A stretch of DNA of 64,000 nucleotides. It comes from Pelodera strongyloides. Taxonomy: Eukaryota > Nematoda > Chromadorea > Rhabditida > Rhabditidae. The notes under the pieces are model-generated. The model saw nothing but the letters and a program-made list of their open reading frames with translations. It made no database searches and had not been told where the DNA came from. The stretch is taken from contig JAANDG010000043.1 in the NCBI GenBank assembly GCA_036852015.1, positions 363,501 through 427,500 of the forward strand. Reading direction: 5' to 3'. The translations under genes and the position numbers were made by a program. Numbering within the stretch: the first letter of the stretch is position 1; each line of letters starts with the position of its first letter. Below are positions 18,101-27,934 of this stretch, one piece after another.

Positions 18101-18507
18101 ACCGATTATTCAACAGGTCAAAAAAGTTTCCGGCACTAATCAGAAGGTGCTTGTACCCGTTTACCCAACCATACCAACGTACGAACAATGGGAAATGGGC
18201 AGAAAGAAGAAGAAGGACCTGGACACACAGTTTATATCAAGCAACACTTTCATGAATATCTTACAAGAATTGGCCGGAGTGACAACAAAGGTTAGCCGAT
18301 ATTTGCATAAAGTTGAATAAAAAAAAGACTTCAATCGAATTCACTTTCTACGCATACGACATCTTTCTGTTATACTTATAATTTGTGTACGTAATTTGCT
18401 TGCAGGTTGACGAAGATGCTCGAAGTGTTGAAAGAGGACTCGATGAAGACGGATACTTTGAAATGCTCGTTAACAACAAGATTGGTGATTTCAAACAAAG
18501 AATATAA
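15107..18507 (+). CDS. Secreted mucin-like Gln/Pro/Cys-rich protein with poly-Thr tract
   Basis: Thirteen exons in phase: 15107-15169, 15258-15326, 15446-15530, 15631-15845, 15927-16007, 16102-16155, 16237-16485, 16566-16772, 16868-16991, 17079-17238, 17332-17458, 17598-18290 and 18406-18507, about 742 residues. The signal peptide is MDVMHSVTICFTVLMLIKST. Regions in order: Gln/Pro-rich (QYQQEQ, QQISQHEYQQI); a lysine-rich linker ending MKRKKYNYPMPR; a Cys cluster (CDFGWCGRTCCMSF, CAPMCQPQCLPGCG, CRSMPCRCPPGYMQC, MMCC); then about 45 mostly consecutive Thr residues; then a Ser/Thr/Glu-rich region and a charged C-terminus with GRKKKKDLDTQ. The Thr tract suggests dense O-glycosylation. The Cys motifs and position directly after the Pro/Cys-rich gene suggest a shared role in an extracellular structure (inference). 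The exon 10 donor (AC|GTTTTA) is weak and least certain. Confidence 0.8.
17756..17892 (+). repeat. ACN trinucleotide tract encoding poly-Thr
   Basis: A run of ACA/ACG/ACC/ACT codons inside exon 12 of the mucin-like gene. Because all four codons are mixed, it is kept at the protein level rather than being a pure DNA microsatellite. The other frames give long spurious open frames (poly-Val and Cys-rich) on the opposite strand. Confidence 0.9.
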
Positions 18508-18971
18508 TCTACCATCCACGTTCATTTACTTTAGCAGCGTTATATTACTCTTTGTGGCTAATTCTCTTAGGAGATATTTTACTCAAAATGTTCCTGCTTA
18601 GTGCTGGAGCCTGTGCCAAGGATCAATCATAGTATGTGTCTTATCTGCAATTGTATACAAATATATTTCTCCATTTCCTCGTGCTGATTGCCTCAATATT
18701 TCCTGCTAATTTCTCCGTATTTGAGAAATGATCTCTACGTCAGCTGCCATCCGGCTTAAAACACAAGAAACCGTTAGTTATCACTCTCATTCGTTTGTTT
18801 GTGAATGAGACTATACAGGTGTTTCTAATTCGAGACTTGGACGACAGGAAGAAACTTTTAATAAAATGTGTAAAACCGGAAACGCAAGAAAGTACCCGAC
18901 AGAAGTAAGCTGATTTGATAGACTTAAAGAGCAATAGTGAAAACAGAAACATTAACAGGAAGTGAAAAGGC
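18508..18971. other. Intergenic between convergent genes
   Basis: Short AT-rich interval between the ends of the plus-strand mucin-like gene and the minus-strand tetraspan gene. I see no feature in it. Confidence 0.5.
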
Positions 18972-19975
18972 TTAAATATTGAATATATCAGTCTCACTCC
19001 TACACTGTCGTAATCGGAATATTTCGAATTTTCTGTAGACTTTCAATCCCAAAGTGAAGAAAATTGTACCGAGCACAATCTGAAAAACGGATTGATTGAG
19101 ATGTTGTCAACTTTATATAAAGGGAGACAACTGTTTGTGATTATATTGTCGGTAGGTTGATGAAGAATAAGATACAAAACAGCAACACTACATTACACAA
19201 GACTCACCTCTCCCAAGGCCAATGGTAATTGTATTCCAAAAAATGAAGATGAAAATGGATACGGCTTATTTCTCTTTGCGAGAGCCTAAAATAAACGTTT
19301 GGTTGATGTACTTTCTTATTCGTACCTTCGACTTGAAGCAAAATAAGTGAGAATTGCTCAAGGCAAATTCTAGGAGACCGAAATATGGGATATTAAACTT
19401 GGCCTCACCTGCCATATGACAATAAGAAGTATCATTACATTGAATAATTGCCTCCACACCAAATATGGGACTAATGCCGATGAACTGTGTCGTTGTGCAG
19501 AATATGAGAGACAAGGCAGAGTAACTAAATATCCGCCAACAGAAAAGATGACTAGCGTCAAAATAATAACCGCGCTGGCATCCCTGAAACGGTTTTTATG
19601 ACACTCGAGATAAAACCAACAAACTATAAACAGATAGGTAGGTGTTCTACACTCTTCATCCGGAGCTAATACAACAATTTCAAAGAAAATACCATTTTAC
19701 GAAGTGACCACTTTAATTGTTTTCACAGTGATAGAGCCAAAAAAAATAGAGCCAAAAAAATACCTTTCGTGAACTTTTATCCTTGAATTTTGCATAAATT
19801 CTCTCCATGCCGCGTGACAAAGAAGACCAAGGGTGGCTGCTTCGACAATCAAAGCGGTATACAATGCCACGACCAGCCATTTCGTACTTTTGTCCGGTAA
19901 AGACGCATCTGAATCTCTCATTTGCAAATAAAAGGGAGATCTTTGCAGAATGCATGCTTTCGATGTGCGGCACAT
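18972..19975 (-). CDS. Small four-transmembrane protein
   Basis: Four exons in perfect phase: 19764-19975, 19409-19583, 19208-19285 and 18972-19079, about 190 residues. It starts at ATG 19975 (MCRTSKAC). Hydrophobic segments in order: WLVVALYTALIVEAATLGLL, AVIILTLVIFSVGGYLVTL, LFNVMILLIVIW and IVLGTIFFTLGLKVY, the last followed by a basic tail YRKFEIFRLRQCRSETD. A short loop NKPYPFSSSFFGIQLPL precedes TM4. The layout (four TM, TM4 running into a basic helix) recalls LAPTM-like or other nematode tetraspans, but I cannot name the family. Upstream of the ATG an acceptor-like ATTTAAG could mark a trans-splice site or a UTR intron. It shares topology with the gene at 58996-60337. Confidence 0.75.
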
Positions 19976-19982
19976 TTTTGAC

Positions 19983-22620
19983 CAGTTCGCACCCCTTAAA
20001 TACAATGAAAGAAGCAATATAAAATAATTAATAAACAAGAAAAATATTTTTTATCAAGCCACATGCCTTTTTAACTAATAAGATTAAGTAACGTACCTTT
20101 GTTGGTCATAGAATTGCGTGCCAGTTTGAAAGGCGAATTGTGTAGTCAGGTTTCAAAATACCCAGTGATCCTTAATTTGTTTTGTGGAGATCATCAAATA
20201 TTTTGAACAAACGAATAGTTGCCCCGTATGATTTTCGATAAATTGCAGGTAGGATTTTCCTGTAACAAAAACTTGAACAGACAGCCTACGTGGGCGCTTT
20301 CGAGCAAAAAAAGTCTACAACAAAATAAACAAGTGTTACACGTATCCTATTGACTCGTAATCTCATCCATTGATTAATCTGACTTGTAAAAAGTAAGTCG
20401 GAAAATTGCTAAATCTATTGGTATGCATGTTTTATGATTATTTTATCAAAACACGCATACAAACAAAAAGTTTGATGAACCAGTCAATACAGTAATTTCA
20501 AGACAGCAGATTTTACAAAATTAAGGTAAAACGTAGATCTTTTTAAATTATTCAAAGAAGACGGTATATGATAATGCGGCGACCTGTTACCATTCATATT
20601 TGTTGCTTCTTTAGGAAAGGTGGTAAAGTGAATGTTTTTGTTAGTAGGAGTTACTACGATTTACTTTTATTCCGAACATAAGAAAATATAATATAGCAGT
20701 AAGAAATGTTGCAGATTTTTTTGATATTCCTAACTGTAATAGCTCGACATTTCGTTGATCATGGCTGGCTGGAATAAGAATGAATGCAACCAATAATATC
20801 TGGTATTTATTGGTTGGTCATAATCCAGGAAGCTCAAAATGAGTGTCCTGTATCTGTCTGGGTCCCATGACCTGAGAGCAGATTTGTTTAAAACATATTT
20901 TTCAAATCTGGGATGAACACATGGTCTGGGATACACAGATGAAACGGATTGAGAAAAGCTATATTTATTACTTTTAAGTGAAGTTTAATTATTCCTCAAA
21001 TCTAATAAATGGCGCTGCTGTTTCTCAATATTTATGTCCAGAATAGAAACAATTCGTATTAATTTTCGGATATTTTTTTTGGCTAATGAGCACAAGATGA
21101 AAAATTATGCTGAACAATTTGGTCCGCTAAAGGAATAAAGATGTAATAGAAAAAAACATTGTAAGTTACAATACAATATATGTATATAGAATAATAGGAA
21201 AGTGAACGAAAAACGTTATAAATGAATGAGAGTAGATAGTAGGGTACCTCGTTTCGGCTCTTAAGTCATAGACGAGGATTTATGCCCAGGATTTAGGCAT
21301 ATGAAAAAAATGCACTTTTTTTTAAAAGAAATACACAAATTTCTGGGAGTATAAAATACTAAGAGAGTACACAGAATAAACCAAAAGCCTAACAAAGAAA
21401 CATCGGACAGATACTGTATGGGACAGATACGAAACGCTTACTGCTTTCAATCGAACCTGCGACAATTATGATTGCAAATTGTGTGATGCTAATAAGTGAA
21501 ATCATCAATTAAGACGAATGTCGCCATTTCTAAAGGCAGCTTAAACCTCCCAAGTGAAATCAATCACCGCTGCCTCGCGACGTAAAAATGCGCGAAAAAA
21601 ACCGCACAACTGCTCGAGTATGGAACGGCGCGTCGTCAAAATGAGCACATCACAAAGGACCAACAATTATTTTTTGCTGATGTTTAGGTGAAAAATATCC
21701 AACTCAGATTCAAAACGTGCTGATGTTTTTCTGCTTTGAGAACATTTTTCAAATCGCAGGAAAGAGCGTGATAGAATCTGACATTCATGGTATCGGAATA
21801 ACTGAGAACTTTGCAGTGAACCGCCACAGTTATGAGGAAACACTCTAGTAATCACATCTCATTTTTATCAAAAAGCATGGACTCATCAGGGTGGACCCTC
21901 GTCCATCATATCAATATTGGCACAGTTGCCATTAGTCGGAACCCAAAGGTGCTAGGTGAATTTTTGAGAGAAAAAAAGTGAGTTGATTGACATACAGGAA
22001 GAAATTCTATTTATGTGTAAGAATGTATGGAAGAACAAGTGGACGGGCGATATTTCAAAGAAATTCTTTCTTTTATTTATGGTCCTTGACAATGTGAGTT
22101 TTCACTAAAAGAACATAAGTCTTTTATTATGCCGATGATCGCGGTGGAATAGTATTGACAATCACATAATTGGACACTTCGAGTTCACAAGACGCAAATA
22201 CTTGAACTAATTTAACAGTATGTCGCTGTTTCATAGTCTAATAATTAAGGCAAGTACAAGCAAAAACAAATGAATTACAACTATCTATGAGATGTACGCG
22301 TCAGCCCGTGGTGAACCTAGACTATTTGTCCAACAACTGTTGTATATAAGTGCAACTAGCGGTTTTCATGTACTACAATGTTTAACAATCAATCAATTTA
22401 CCCAATAAATAGGTACTGTGAACTTAATATCATCTTTTAAAAATCATCAACATTGGAATAGCTAGCACTAATAATTTATTTAAGAGTTTTACTAAGAATT
22501 GAAATCACAATATTTACAAATATAACAATAGTGTTTGTTTATATAGTGTTGTGCGAACATATCACTTGTCTCTTGAATGTTTTAGATAATTTTGCTTAAC
22601 CCGAATGTTGTAATGACGAT
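19983..22620. other. Intergenic, no supported gene
   Basis: AT-rich sequence of about 2.6 kb. No exon run, RNA gene or clear repeat was seen. Confidence 0.5.
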
Positions 22621-22632
22621 TAGAAAAATAGG

Positions 22633-22836
22633 ATGTCGTCCGTTTTCACTGTTGGTCAAAAATTCGGCCTTGTATTCGGAACGGTACTCTTCGGGATTAT
22701 TTTCGAATGTTTCCGATTGTCTTTCTGGGAGTCTTGTCTCGTATTTCAAATAAAAAGCTTTTGGAACGAACGTGAATACATCTTCAGGAGGAACCGGCGA
22801 ACAATCCGACCTGCAATTATTACGTGTACATTATAA
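22633..22836 (+). CDS. Possible short membrane protein or exon
   Basis: An ATG-initiated frame of 67 codons right after an acceptor-like AATAG. It has one hydrophobic stretch FGLVFGTVLFGIIFECF followed by a basic region. Neither flanking exons nor a family could be recognised. It might be a lone exon or a chance frame. Confidence 0.2.
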   Translation: MSSVFTVGQKFGLVFGTVLFGIIFECFRLSFWESCLVFQIKSFWNEREYIFRRNRRTIRPAIITCTL

Positions 22837-23420
22837 AATGCGAACGGGAAAGTAACATTCAGAAAGTGTCGATGACGAAGATGGGTGACGCGTGTCTCTA
22901 GAAGAAAGGATGCATACATATTGATGCGGATTCGACTGATATAGCACCCCTATGTTTTATATTTTTATCATAGCCATACTATATAGCAATGACAACATAA
23001 TCCAAGCGACAAACGTTTATGTGGGGAGAATAAATAAACTCACGGAACTCCTTGTAGTAGAATTAATCGACTATCGGAGTCGAGACCACAGAAGAAATCA
23101 GAAAGTAGGAGCTCGTCAAAACCAACACAAAATGTGGGAAGCTGCTCTGTAGGGCTACTAAAAATCAAATATTACAAGGTGACACAAAAAAAATATTTCT
23201 TTAATGCGCCTATCAGCAGCGCCACACAATTCAAAAAACCAAGCGAAACTTACATTGAATGGACGCATAGTTGTTTTTCGGGGCAGAGCTTTGTGCACGA
23301 TTCCTCCATTCTCCACCTAATGAGAGAAACGCTTTCAGAAAAAAATTCAAAAAACTGATCTCGGTTTTAGTCGCACGAAAAATTCTGTTACTCACTTTTT
23401 GGCAATCGAAACTATCCTAC

Positions 23421-25749
23421 TTACCTATTACCCGACAAAGAGCTTGTTGCTGACGACAATTGAGCACGTTTAATCCATGGATAATTTCGACGATGAAATA
23501 TAACATGGGGCAGATCGGGCTTCTTGCTCGTCCTTTCGTAGGCTGATTTCAAATTAAGGGACTGCTGTTGAACCGATGGAGGTGATGTCTTTTCGTTGTG
23601 GTCGTATGTAATAGTCATAAATACTAGTGTTATGTTGAACACAGTTTCAACGGAACCGAGCAGGTACATTACTTCCTGCAATAGCGTTATGGCCAAATTA
23701 TGAAGAGCAAAACAAAACACAGAAAAAAGAACAAAATGCCACAAGAGTGAGGAGAGTTGGTGTTTTTTTTTGACCAGTTCATGCAAACTACACGTTGAAC
23801 TGCTTCATTTATTAGAAAAGACCAATTGATGAGCATGTCAGTCAAATTATAAAAAAAAATGATATGATTACACTGTGATTTCATTTGTTTTCATAAAAAT
23901 GTTTCTTTTTTGAGAGGAAAACACTAAAAACTTCGTGGATTTTTTTCGCACGTGACTATTATCAACTTGGGCCTATTCCGCCCAAAATTAATTTGGAACA
24001 AAACTTTTAATATCCCCTATTATTTCAAGTTTCATACAATTTTAGTTAGTTTTAGTTTACTGGTACCAGCCCACCAGAAATGGTTGTTGTTAAAAAATGA
24101 GTAATTACAATAAAAAAAAATTCAAATTACCGAAACGTATAAAAAAAAGTATTACATATTCTACTCAACGAAATAATCATTTATAAAAGTAATCTCTAGC
24201 CAGCCCAATCTGAAAAATATCCCTGGCACGTCGTTTGTAACAAAGAAGTGTATTAAATAATTTGTTTGAACCATATATATATATCTGAAATGAAAATAAA
24301 ATAATGCTGTATTTTCCCAGTGTTCAAGGCGTATTGAAAGCGCATTCAATGTAAATAAGATTTATTGACGATAACTTTCTATTTTCATATGCAGACAATT
24401 TTAATGAGCTTAATAAATTGTAATAATTAGCAACGAATTTCTAAAATGTCACGAATAATTTTTAAAGCGAACGGTTGAATATATCTAAAAACAATGAGGA
24501 ATAAACCATAAGAAATGAAACAGTATTATATTTTTCTTAGGTAAGCTCAACATGCACAAGAAAAGTTGTGAAAAAATTTCCTGAACAAAAAAGAGATTCG
24601 CAATTCAAGAAGAAAATAATATATAATAACCAAACAATAAGGCACTATTCCACGAACTTCTTACTTTCTAAAAATGCAGCGAACACTAAATTGGACATTT
24701 AAAAATTGAGGTAATAATCATTCCTTTTACATTCCACGTTTTCAATTACTGCGAATTGCCGCTCATTAACGGCCATTATGAAATAAACTGCACATAAAAA
24801 AAAAACAGAAGATACAAACATAAGAGTTGTCCGAAAATAATATTCTTCCTATCGAGAATATACGCAAAAACCTGTATAAGTACAAAAACAAAATAATTCA
24901 TATACGTCGTTGGAATTCTGGAAGCCGAACACGGCAATGAATCATACGAGCACTGTAAATTGGGAGATGTGCACTATTTAAATAAAGGTTATTTCAAGGG
25001 AGGATTCAGTCGGGGTATACTGATTAATACCTAGCGGGGTAGGGGCCAATGAACTGAGAGGATAGGCAAGATAAATCCAGGAAGAAATGATCTGAACAGC
25101 CAGTTTCCATGGGTGATAGTCGCCGGTACGAACAGACCATTGAACGCTTGTGTGTGATTATTGTTGTGGCTTAAAATATCACTTTCAAATCACAATATTG
25201 GGATTTCAGAAATATATTGGTTGATAGAGTTGGTTATAGGCTGCAGCGCAGCTAGTGGGTCAGCAACATAAGCCTAGATCAATCAACTGTTGAGCATTGA
25301 TTTGTTCTCAATTTACTTCAATAACTTACTTCTTCTTAACTGTGATCAGGATCCATCTATGAGGGGAGATCTCGAACATGAAGGTCTCATACTCGCCAAC
25401 TGACTTCGAATCTCTGCAAATCAATAATATCCTTATTATCAACAGATTCCCTCAAGTAATAGGCCACAATGTAAATTCTTGAACGGCTTGGAATACAGGA
25501 ATGTACGTGTACCGTATTTTTAGAACCACTGAATTGTCAGGAGTATTACTTCTCGCTAGTTTACATTACCAAAACATACACTTTGTGGGCGCAGTAGTTT
25601 GCTGTTTTCGTGCAAATTGTGTCGTTCCTTGGGGTGACATAGCGAACTGGGTCTTGTTCGTCCATACATTTGAATTTGTCACCATTTGCATGTACGGAAT
25701 AAAAAATGTTGGGAATGAAAACAAGAAGAAACAATTTCTGAACTCGCAT
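23421..25749 (-). CDS. Tentative multi-exon membrane protein
   Basis: A series of likely exons on the minus strand. Exon A starts at ATG 25749 with signal-peptide-like MRVQKLFLLVFIPNIFYSVH, then a Cys-bearing ectodomain (KFKCMDEQDP, NDTICTKTANYC). Exon B near 25330-25418 reads SVGEYETFMFEISPHRW; its junction with A (GT|A) keeps phase. Exon C near 25030-25165 includes PWKLAVQIISSWIYLAYPL. Exon D near 24875-24956 includes TYMNYFVFVLIQ. Exon E near 24727-24803 includes YFIMAVNERQFAVIENVE. The last exon ends at 23421 after EVMYLLGSVETVFNITLVF and a long hydrophilic tail. Not all junctions keep phase by eye (C to D does not), so the model is incomplete. No family is recognised. Confidence 0.35.
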
Positions 25750-26349
25750 TTCTGAAAAAAAAAGGTATTAAAATGTGATTTCACTTATTAATAAAGCGAG
25801 AACGTGAACTTTAATGCAACGATGCACACATAACTGTGTTTTTTTTTGCCGTTGTGCTCCCATTTTTTAGTAAATATTTATGTATGACAACAATTTTGCT
25901 CTTTAAATCCATGTTTGACGACGCTTGATACTAACGCCACGGTTTCTCTGATCATTTTGTTCTGTTTTGAATTGACGTATTTCACTAATTGGTTTTGATC
26001 TGTTCAAAATCAGTCTTGCATTTTCAGTTTAATAACTCATTGTAGGTCTTGGTTTGAAGGGGATTTTCAGACGTCATTTTACAAACCGATCGTAAATTGA
26101 TGAATTCTCAGCTTAACGCCGTTTTTATGCGAGAAAATGGGTGCCTGATATTGCTGTCGTCTCACCCTTATCAAGTGATTTTATTACATCAATTTTCGGC
26201 TACTCTTTTGCCATTAGTGGTGCTTCTGCACATTTCCTTTTCTTGCAAATATGTTCCGGACATTCTATTCTGATTTATGTATGAACGCTTGTTTGTTAAT
26301 GTTTCATGAGTGTGTATTTATGTCCCTTGTGTTTAGAAACTTGGAAAAT

Positions 26350-27410
26350 ATGTTTCGATTCTTCTGTGTCACTCTATTATTGTCTACCGTATTCGCGTTG
26401 AATTGTTATGTTAGAGAAACGGATGTGAAGGATAAACATATCACGGCCACAGAGCTGGTAAGTGGAATTCACTATAATAGCAAAAACAAGGTGGACATTT
26501 TCCGCATGTAATACAGCAAAAAATAATAACTAAACAATTATTTTTCTGATTTTATAACTTTAGAAAAGGCAAAACTGCTCGGAGGAGTCAAAATTCTGTC
26601 TGAAATATGTTGAAGATGGTGGTGATGTGAAAATTACGTTTCAAAATTGTTCACACTTAAACGATGAAGAGCATATGCGATGTGAGGTTGGTGTCTTATT
26701 TAATTTCGATTGATCCAATAAGCAATAAACCGTGGGGCATACAAACTTTAAGCTTCAACACAAAAATACTAAAATATATTTAAAAAAAGAAGAGAGAAAA
26801 GATAGCAGTGTACGCATTGTTTGTCTGCTCGCATCAGTGTTATTAATATTGCGTAACCTAAGGTCAGTAAGCGCACCTTATGTTAGTGTAAGTCTGGAGA
26901 GTTGCAACAAAAATTTTGGCGCCAAACTCGCAATGAATAAAATAAGCATTTCGTGGGCTTATGTAAGGTGGTCATTGGGGGAGTATGCAAACTAAATCCG
27001 TGCTAACGCACCAAAAGATGGGTAGAGCCAGGGTGTGGATATTCGCGCGCCTTCCAACACAGGCAGGACACATGATACGGGTACTCACCACAAAGAAACG
27101 GACCATATGTGTGGAGCAAGAATATAAACCAAGTGAAGCGCACTCAACAAAACGGTCCGAGATTTGGTCAATGCAGAAGACCCAAATCTGCATTCGATAT
27201 GTTCAAATCTGGGATCCTGTGTTTCTCTAGCATAAATCTACCTTCTTCGTTTATTTCCAGAAAGAGGAGACGAATACCTACGAAAAAGACGAAATCAAGT
27301 ACACGAAGATGTGCTGTAAAACGGACTACTGCAACAAGGGCAAGGATTCTCTACACATTATTCCACCACTGCTCGTTGCTCTTTCAGTACTTGCTCTAAG
27401 GTTTCAATAA
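26350..27410 (+). CDS. GPI-anchored three-finger (Ly6/uPAR-like) protein
   Basis: Three exons in phase: 26350-26457, 26564-26686 and 27261-27410, giving 126 residues. The signal peptide MFRFFCVTLLLSTVFA is followed at once by the first framework cysteine (LNCYVRE). Ten cysteines are distributed as in three-finger domains and end with the hallmark MCCKTDYCNKG. After this a hydrophobic C-terminal segment (LHIIPPLLVALSVLALRFQ) fits a GPI-attachment signal. Nematodes encode many such small surface proteins. The ligand cannot be inferred. AATAAA overlaps the stop codon region at 27406. Confidence 0.88.
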
Positions 27411-27411
27411 A
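27406..27411 (+). terminator. Polyadenylation signal AATAAA
   Basis: The hexamer overlaps the TAA stop of the three-finger gene, implying a very short 3' UTR. Confidence 0.5.
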
Positions 27412-27702
27412 TGAATGTGTTTGTGAAAGAGTTGCGCATACTTGTACGAAAAGGATATGTCGTGTTTCTTTTCGTTATTTAGAGTGTTTTTCTGCTTTCT
27501 TTGGGAAAATCTGATTGATTGATCCTGCAAATTCTAAAGCTTGTTTTTGTTTATTTTTGTTTGTAATTGTCACTGTACATAATGTAAACACAACATAACA
27601 TCATTCAATTTACTGCTGCTGACTAGAGTAGTACGCATGAAAAAAGTGGATAAACACAGTGCGATATGATGGTATAATAATCAATCAATAAGCAGGAAAG
27701 TT

Positions 27703-27837
27703 CTACGGATGCTTGGCAAAATTTCTGAAGTTGTCGTTCGATGACTTATTCTTGTTGGTTGTGTAACCAGCAAAATGACGATGCATACGAGATCCGTGGA
27801 TAGAGGAGATCATTTGGAGATCAACGGCAGAAACAGT
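27703..27837 (-). other. Possible 3' exon downstream of the neuropeptide gene
   Basis: An open 45-codon block follows a good acceptor (TTTTAG, read on the minus strand) and ends in a TAG at 27703. It contains SSIHGSRMHRHFAGYTTN. It would join in phase to a frame of the exon at 27922-28023 different from the one that fits the neuropeptide precursor. It may be an alternative 3' end, a separate gene's last exon, or 3' UTR. Confidence 0.3.
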
Positions 27838-27934
27838 CTAAAAGAGACACCATAATGCAATCCGCTCGTTTAACTTAAACGTTAAATACCCAACTTGTTT
27901 CAGAACATTCAAATAATATACCTTGGTGATAAAG

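Noticed and set aside
22633..22836. Resemblance to the first helix of CTR copper transporters (GLVFGTVLFGIIFE)
   Set aside because: No Met-motif second helix or third helix could be found nearby. Similarity is limited to generic hydrophobic pattern.
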